From Burkholderiales bacterium (GTDB taxonomy: Bacteria > Pseudomonadota > Gammaproteobacteria > Burkholderiales > Burkholderiaceae_C), in the NCBI GenBank assembly GCA_016195825.1, contig JACPYV010000048.1:1-52068 (forward strand): a stretch of 52,068 nt of DNA, in the 5' to 3' direction. Shown here in pieces: positions 47,050-52,068 of the stretch (positions are counted from its first letter, which is position 1; the number at the start of each line of letters is the position of its first letter). The position numbers and the translations under genes were made by a program. The notes below the pieces were generated by a model that saw only the letters and a list, made by a program, of their open reading frames with translations, did not search any database and had not been told where the DNA came from.

Positions 47050-47792
47050 CACTTGCCCCCTGCCTGGCCAGGGATGCGCACGCGTGCCTCGACGAACTTG
47101 GCGATGCGGTTGATCGCGAACGCCGAGACGAAGTAAAGCAGGGTGACCGGGATGTAGATCTCCTCGAAATGCGAGGTCTCCTCCGAGGCCTGCTGCGCAA
47201 ACTGCGCCAGCTCGGGGATGCTGACCGCGAAGGCCACGGCCGAGTTCTTGACGATGTTCATGCTCTCGCTGGTCAGCGGCGGAATGACGATACGAAAGGC
47301 CATCGGCAGCAGCACGAAGCGGTAGGTCTGCGGCAGCGTCAGGCCCATGGCCAGCCCGGCATAGCGCTGCCCGGTCGGCAAGGTCTTGATGCCGGCCTTG
47401 ACCTGTTCGCCGACGCGTGCGCTCGTGAAGAAGCCCAGCGCGAAGACCACCAGCACTGACGACGGCACCGCCTCACGCAGCACCGGGAACAGCGTCGGCA
47501 GCACGTGGTACCAGAGGAAGACCTGCACCAGCAGCGGGATGTTGCGGAACAGCTCCGTCCAGGCCTCGCCGAAACGCGCCAGCCACTTGTTGGGTGCCGT
47601 GCGGATGATGCCTATCCCTGTGCCCACGACGAGCGCGAGCACCAGAGCCAGCAGCGACACGCTCAGTGTCCAGCCCCAGGCGCCCAGCATCCATTGCAGG
47701 TAGGTCTGCTCCTTGCCGCCTGGCCCGAAGCAGCCGGCGACGGCCTCACCGGTGGCGGTGTCATTGCAGTAGAACTGCCAATCCCAACTCAT
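47049..47792 (-). CDS. gltJ: Amino-acid ABC transporter permease (GltJ type)
   Basis: Second permease. The 247-residue protein starts MSWDWQFYCNDTATG, typical of GltJ, after GGAG; an earlier in-frame ATG (47813) has a poorer context. It has membrane helices and the EAA-type loop (TSARVGEQVKAGIKTLPTGQ). It follows the binding-protein gene after a hairpin. Confidence 0.94.
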   Translation of the reverse strand: MSWDWQFYCNDTATGEAVAGCFGPGGKEQTYLQWMLGAWGWTLSVSLLALVLALVVGTGIGIIRTAPNKWLARFGEAWTELFRNIPLLVQVFLWYHVLPTLFPVLREAVPSSVLVVFALGFFTSARVGEQVKAGIKTLPTGQRYAGLAMGLTLPQTYRFVLLPMAFRIVIPPLTSESMNIVKNSAVAFAVSIPELAQFAQQASEETSHFEEIYIPVTLLYFVSAFAINRIAKFVEARVRIPGQAGGK

Positions 47793-47818
47793 GGCTTCTC
47801 CTTGAGCCGTCATCTAAA

Positions 47819-47847
47819 GCAAAGCGGGTGCCAGGCACCCGCTTTGC
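47819..47847. terminator. 13-bp perfect hairpin between gltI and gltJ
   Basis: GCAAAGCGGGTGC (47819-47831) and GCACCCGCTTTGC (47835-47847) pair around a 3-nt loop. It lies between the binding-protein gene and the first permease gene of the same operon, followed on the minus strand by TTTAGA but no long U-run. Such hairpins usually lower permease expression relative to the binding protein or protect the gltI message. Confidence 0.65.
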
Positions 47848-47869
47848 GGTCGTTCAGATCACGCGCGCA

Positions 47870-48760
47870 TTACTTCTTTGCTGCGTAGTCTTCCATCGGC
47901 TTGTCGTTGGGGTTGGCCCAAGCGTCCTTGGTCGCTGCGGACAGCGGCAGGCCGATCTTGGTGTTTGTCGGCGGGATGGGCTGCAGGAACCACTTGTCGT
48001 AGATCTTGGCCATCTCGCCCGACTTCATCAGGCCCTTGATGCTGTCGTCCACGGCCTTCTTGAAGGCGGGGTCGTCCTTGCGCATCATGATGGCGATGGG
48101 CTCGACCGACAGCACCTCGCCGACGATCTTGAAGTCGGCCGGGGCCTTGGACGTGGCGATGTTCTTGGCCAGGATGGAGCCGTCCATGACAAAGGCGTCG
48201 GCGCGGCCAGAGTCCAGCAGCAGGAAGCTGTCGGCGTGATCCTTGCCGAACACTTCCTTGAAGTCCACGCCCGTTGCACGCTCGTGCTTGCGCAGCGTCT
48301 GCACCGAAGTGGTGCCAGTGGTGGTCGCCACGGTCTTGCCGTTGAGCTGGTTGATGGTCGTGATGCCGGAGTTGGCCTTCACGGCGATGCGCACTTCCTC
48401 GACATAGGTCGTCACGGCGAAGGCGACGTCCTTCTGGCGGGCCGCGTTGTTGGTCGTCGAACCGCACTCCAGGTCGACCGTGCCATTGACCGTCAGCGGG
48501 ATGCGGTTGGCCGACGTGACCGGCTGGTACTTGACCTCAATCTTGCTGCCCAGCTGCTTGCGCAGGTCGGCGATGACACGCTCGCAGACGTCGATGTGGT
48601 AGCCGACGTACTTGCCGTCACCGATGGTGTACGACAGGCCCGAGGACTCGCGCACGCCCATCGTGATCGCGCCGCTGTCCTTGATCTTCTTCAGCGTGTC
48701 TTCGGCATGTGCCGCGGTGACGCCGGCGAACAGGGCCGCGACGAGCAGGATTTTCTTCAT
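47870..48760 (-). CDS. gltI: Glutamate/aspartate-type ABC transporter substrate-binding protein
   Basis: Periplasmic binding protein that delivers acidic amino acids. The 296-residue protein has a signal peptide (MKKILLVAALFAGVTAAHA) and a type 2 binding fold: KDSGAITMGVRESSGLSYTI, YVGYHIDVCERV, CGSTTNNAARQKDVAF and SGRADAFVMDGSILA. The motif set fits GltI/AatJ better than glutamine or arginine binders. The start is ATG 48760, the only one giving a clean signal peptide. It heads gltIJKL. Confidence 0.95.
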   Translation of the reverse strand: MKKILLVAALFAGVTAAHAEDTLKKIKDSGAITMGVRESSGLSYTIGDGKYVGYHIDVCERVIADLRKQLGSKIEVKYQPVTSANRIPLTVNGTVDLECGSTTNNAARQKDVAFAVTTYVEEVRIAVKANSGITTINQLNGKTVATTTGTTSVQTLRKHERATGVDFKEVFGKDHADSFLLLDSGRADAFVMDGSILAKNIATSKAPADFKIVGEVLSVEPIAIMMRKDDPAFKKAVDDSIKGLMKSGEMAKIYDKWFLQPIPPTNTKIGLPLSAATKDAWANPNDKPMEDYAAKK

Positions 48761-48868
48761 GGAGACTCCAACAACAGGAAGTGGGTATCGATAACAAGCG
48801 TGAGCAGACCACGCCCCGTGCTCAGCCCGAATACGGGTTTTCACGATGCATGCGCAAGCGGGATGGGG

Positions 48869-49786
48869 TCATGCCGCAGACGCAAGATAGTCCCACAGCG
48901 CCTGGGCCGCGGGCTTGTGCCGGCGCGTCACTTCGGGGCGCTCGCGGTAGATGCGCAGCTCCATGCTGACGCTGAACGTGCCAGGCGCCGCGGCCGCCAC
49001 GAGGCGCCCGCTGGCCAGCTCCTTTTGCACCGAACTGGCCGGCAGGAAGGCGAAGCCATGGCCTTCCAGCGCCATGGCCTTCAGGCCCTCGGCCATGTCG
49101 GTCTCGTAGATGGCGTCGAGGTTGAGCGCGCAGTCGGCCTCCTTGACGATCAGCTCGACGAGGCGGCCCAGGTAGGCGCCGGAGGCATAGCTCAGGAAAG
49201 GGATCTTGTGGCCCGGACGGCCGGGCAGCCGGAACAGCGGCTCGCCCTGCGGGTCCGCTTTGGCATAGGGCGACAGCGTCTCGTGCCCCAGCGACACCAT
49301 CTGGTAGCGCTCGGGGTCCAGCTGCAGCGGCTGGCTGGCGTGGTGGTAGACCAGCAGAAGGTCGCAGTTGCCTTCGCTGAGCTGCAGCATCGCGTCGTGC
49401 ACATTGGCCGCGTTGAGCCGGCACTTGATGGCGCCGAAGCCGCGCCGCAGGCCCATCAGCCAGTGCGGGAAGAAACTGAAGGCCAGCGAGTGCGGCACGG
49501 CGAACTCGATCATGTCCTGGTCAGCCGCCTGGTGGCTGCGCAACATGTTGCGCGTCGCCTGCAGGTTGCCGAGCAGCTCCACCGCCTGCGCGAGCAGCGT
49601 CGCACCGGCCGCGGTCAGCCGCGTCGGGTAGGACGATCGGTCCACGAGATCGACCCCGGCCCAGGCCTCCAGCGCCTGGATCCGGCGCGAGAAAGCCGGC
49701 TGGGTCACATGGCGCAGCTGGGCGGAGCGGGAGAAGCTGCGCGTCTCGGCCAGGCTAACGAAGTCTTCAAGCCACTTGGTTTCCAC
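48869..49786 (-). CDS. LysR-family transcriptional regulator
   Basis: The 305-residue regulator starts at GTG 49786 (VETKWLEDFVSLAETRSFSR), where the helix-turn-helix begins at the normal distance; the longer frame upstream is not LysR-like. The recognition region reads VTQPAFSRRIQALEAWAG. The substrate domain follows. It lies upstream of gltI on the same strand with 108 nt between, so it may control the transporter. Confidence 0.92.
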   Translation of the reverse strand: METKWLEDFVSLAETRSFSRSAQLRHVTQPAFSRRIQALEAWAGVDLVDRSSYPTRLTAAGATLLAQAVELLGNLQATRNMLRSHQAADQDMIEFAVPHSLAFSFFPHWLMGLRRGFGAIKCRLNAANVHDAMLQLSEGNCDLLLVYHHASQPLQLDPERYQMVSLGHETLSPYAKADPQGEPLFRLPGRPGHKIPFLSYASGAYLGRLVELIVKEADCALNLDAIYETDMAEGLKAMALEGHGFAFLPASSVQKELASGRLVAAAAPGTFSVSMELRIYRERPEVTRRHKPAAQALWDYLASAA

Positions 49787-49944
49787 CGAGGGCAGTGTAG
49801 CCAAGGCCCCCGACCACCCCCTAAGCATGGCCCCCAGGGCTTTCGTCCCCCTCAACTGAAGGGCCCCGGCGGCGCTCAGGACGGAGGGGCTTGTTTACAG
49901 TCTGCTTCACAAACCCAACTCGAACACCCCGGACGGAGAACACC

Positions 49945-50640
49945 ATGCGCCCGACCAGCAAACTTCTGGCCCTCGCCTTGACGGTGGCAATGCAGGCCGC
50001 CGTCGCAGCGCCCGCGACCGTGGAGCTCAAGTTCGAGGACATCTCGATCGCCAGCGATCCGCTGCACCTCGGCATGGTCAAGCTGGGGGATCGCTACAAG
50101 GGCGACGGTGTGCAGTTCACCGATGGCGCCTGGGGTGTCACCACCGTCGGCTGCAAAGGCATTGTCTCGTTCGTCCCCTACGGTGGCGGCTGCAGCGGCC
50201 TGTTGCTGGCCGGTGACCCGCGCGACACCACGGTGGGCGGCGATGTGACGTTCACGCTCAACTTCGCCGAGGGCTTCATCAAGGGCTCGTCGCTCGTCTA
50301 TTCGGCGCTGACAGGATCTGGTGTCTCGGTCACGCTGTTCAGCGAGCTCGACGGCAAGGGCGATGCGACGCGCGTGACCGGCCTGGTCCCCGCGGACTGC
50401 AATGACGGCTCGGGCGCAAGCTTCTGCGTCTGGAAGGAACTGCTGCTGGAAGCCGGCGGCGCCACGGGCATTGCGCGCTCCATGGTCATTTCGGGCTTCG
50501 ATGAATCCCTGATGCTGGACAACCTGAAGCTGGTCAAGGCCACGACGGCTCCCGGCACCCTGCCTGAACCCGCCAGCGCCGCGCTGGTGCTGGGCGCCCT
50601 GGGCGCAGCCGGCTGGTCGCGCAAGCGCAAGTCGGCCTGA
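49945..50640 (+). CDS. PEP-CTERM sorting-domain protein
   Basis: The 231-residue protein has a signal peptide (KLLALALTVAMQAAVA) and ends in a PEP-CTERM sorting tail: LPEPASAALVLGALGAAGWS followed by RKRKSA. PEP-CTERM proteins are cleaved and exported by exosortase (EpsH), which is not in the window. The middle is a beta-rich region (VELKFEDISIASDPLHLG) with paired Cys. The start (ATG 49945) follows GGAG. A strong terminator follows, and groES starts 247 nt later. Confidence 0.9.
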   Translation: MRPTSKLLALALTVAMQAAVAAPATVELKFEDISIASDPLHLGMVKLGDRYKGDGVQFTDGAWGVTTVGCKGIVSFVPYGGGCSGLLLAGDPRDTTVGGDVTFTLNFAEGFIKGSSLVYSALTGSGVSVTLFSELDGKGDATRVTGLVPADCNDGSGASFCVWKELLLEAGGATGIARSMVISGFDESLMLDNLKLVKATTAPGTLPEPASAALVLGALGAAGWSRKRKSA

Positions 50641-50656
50641 CCCGATCACGCCCCTG

Positions 50657-50683
50657 AAAACGACCGCCGCGGCGGTCGTTTTT
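50657..50683 (+). terminator. Rho-independent terminator after the PEP-CTERM gene
   Basis: AAACGACCGCC pairs with GGCGGTCGTTT across a short GC centre and is followed by TTT, 16 nt after the gene stop. It separates the PEP-CTERM gene from the groESL promoter. Confidence 0.85.
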
Positions 50684-50730
50684 GCTTTCTGGCGGCCCAC
50701 ATTCATGGGCGGATTCATCGATGCTGGCGC

Positions 50731-50758
50731 TTGAATCACCTGCGACCGTCCCTATAAT
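50731..50758 (+). promoter_or_regulatory. groESL promoter (sigma70, possibly also sigma32)
   Basis: TTGAAT (50731-50736) and TATAAT (50753-50758) lie 16 nt apart, a good sigma70 promoter. The same bases read CTTGAAT then 13 nt then CCCTATAAT, close to the heat-shock sigma32 consensus, so both factors may start transcription here. The CIRCE element lies just downstream. Confidence 0.75.
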
Positions 50759-50767
50759 GAGACGCTG

Positions 50768-50794
50768 TCAGCACTCAACGCATTCGAGTGCTAA
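50768..50794 (+). promoter_or_regulatory. CIRCE element, HrcA operator
   Basis: TCAGCACTC (50768-50776), a 9-nt spacer and GAGTGCTAA (50786-50794), the HrcA-binding inverted repeat with one mismatch from TTAGCACTC. It sits 10 nt after the -10, where bound HrcA would block transcription of groESL until heat shock. Confidence 0.92.
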
Positions 50795-50887
50795 CGAAAT
50801 CGGGTCGGTTGGTCGGCCCCATTTTTTCGCGCGATCACGACTCAAAGAAACCGTGATCGCTGCGGTTCAAACTCTGAAGGAGATCCC

Positions 50888-51178
50888 ATGAAGCTGCGCC
50901 CCTTGCACGATCGCGTGATCGTTCGCCGCCTGGAACAGGAAACCAAGACCGCCTCTGGCATCGTCATCCCTGACAACGCCGCCGAGAAGCCTGATCAAGG
51001 CGAAGTCCTGGCCGTCGGCCCGGGCAAGCGCAACGACAAGGGTGACTTCATCACCCTGAACGTTGCCGTCGGCGACCGCGTGCTGTTCGGCAAGTACTCG
51101 GGCCAGACCGTCAAGGTCGATGGCGAAGAGCTGCTGGTCATGCGCGAGGAAGACCTCTTCGCCGTCGTCCAGAAGTAA
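50888..51178 (+). CDS. groES: Co-chaperonin GroES
   Basis: GroES caps the GroEL folding chamber. The 96-residue protein is standard: [20 protein letters not shown], the mobile loop [15 protein letters not shown], and [20 protein letters not shown], ending [11 protein letters not shown]. It follows AAGGAG and is regulated by CIRCE/HrcA and probably sigma32. It precedes groEL by 99 nt. Confidence 0.98.
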   Translation: MKLRPLHDRVIVRRLEQETKTASGIVIPDNAAEKPDQGEVLAVGPGKRNDKGDFITLNVAVGDRVLFGKYSGQTVKVDGEELLVMREEDLFAVVQK

Positions 51179-51238
51179 TGACTCGAGGGCAACCCGGCAC
51201 GCCGTGCCCTCTGCCCTCGCTGAATTCGGTGTCGTTAA

Positions 51239-52068
<830 letters not shown>

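Overview
This window is a visibly GC-rich stretch of betaproteobacterial chromosome. The gene content points to Burkholderiales, most like the Rubrivivax/Roseateles/Leptothrix group: a mraZ-to-ftsZ division and cell wall (dcw) cluster of the usual order, groESL with a CIRCE element, a gltIJKL-type amino-acid ABC transporter, two chemoreceptors, a PEP-CTERM protein and a class A RNase P RNA beside a cysteine synthase gene. The family placement is inferred from gene content and protein flavour, not computed.

Layout. 1-16390 (minus strand) is the dcw cluster, transcribed mraZ, rsmH, ftsL, ftsI, murE, murF, mraY, murD, ftsW, a 49-codon ORF, murG, murC, ddl, ftsQ, ftsA, ftsZ (cut by the window edge). 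Most junctions are ATGA, GTGA or TGATG overlaps, so translation is probably coupled. A sigma70-like promoter and four GTG boxes at exact 10-bp spacing precede mraZ, the expected layout for MraZ autorepression. 16500-22330 looks like an accessory island: a 21-22 bp degenerate repeat array, a hipBA toxin-antitoxin operon with four operator-like repeats, a secreted NTF2-like protein, an unrecognised 589-residue protein with an Ada-like Cys motif, and a decayed IS66-type transposase. 22436-30799 carries a chemoreceptor, a chalcone-isomerase-like protein, a hybrid histidine kinase, a periplasmic alpha-carbonic anhydrase, a broken Bcr/CflA efflux gene and a second chemoreceptor. 31105-36797 holds rnpB, the cysteine synthase gene, a protease/FHA pair and a pyrC/NYN pair. 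36876-41524 is a four-gene operon: anchored solute-binding-like protein, solute-binding plus VWA lipoprotein, XpaC-like membrane protein, TelA. 41521-45621 holds a LysR gene, a broken SDR gene, two genes with the same candidate ECF-type promoter, and a catalase-like gene. 45635-49786 is an acidic amino-acid ABC transporter and a LysR regulator, then a PEP-CTERM protein and groES-groEL (cut by the window edge).

Three genes or gene pairs look damaged by short internal deletions: the rsmH/ftsL junction, the Bcr/CflA transporter and the SDR. Because ftsL is normally essential, the rsmH/ftsL lesion is either a very unusual biological state or a systematic loss of sequence in this assembly. The best candidates for undescribed biology are the PBP/VWA/XpaC/TelA operon, the coupled 49-codon ORF between ftsW and murG, the Ada-like 589-residue protein, and the shared TGAYGCATCC-N16-CGTA promoter.
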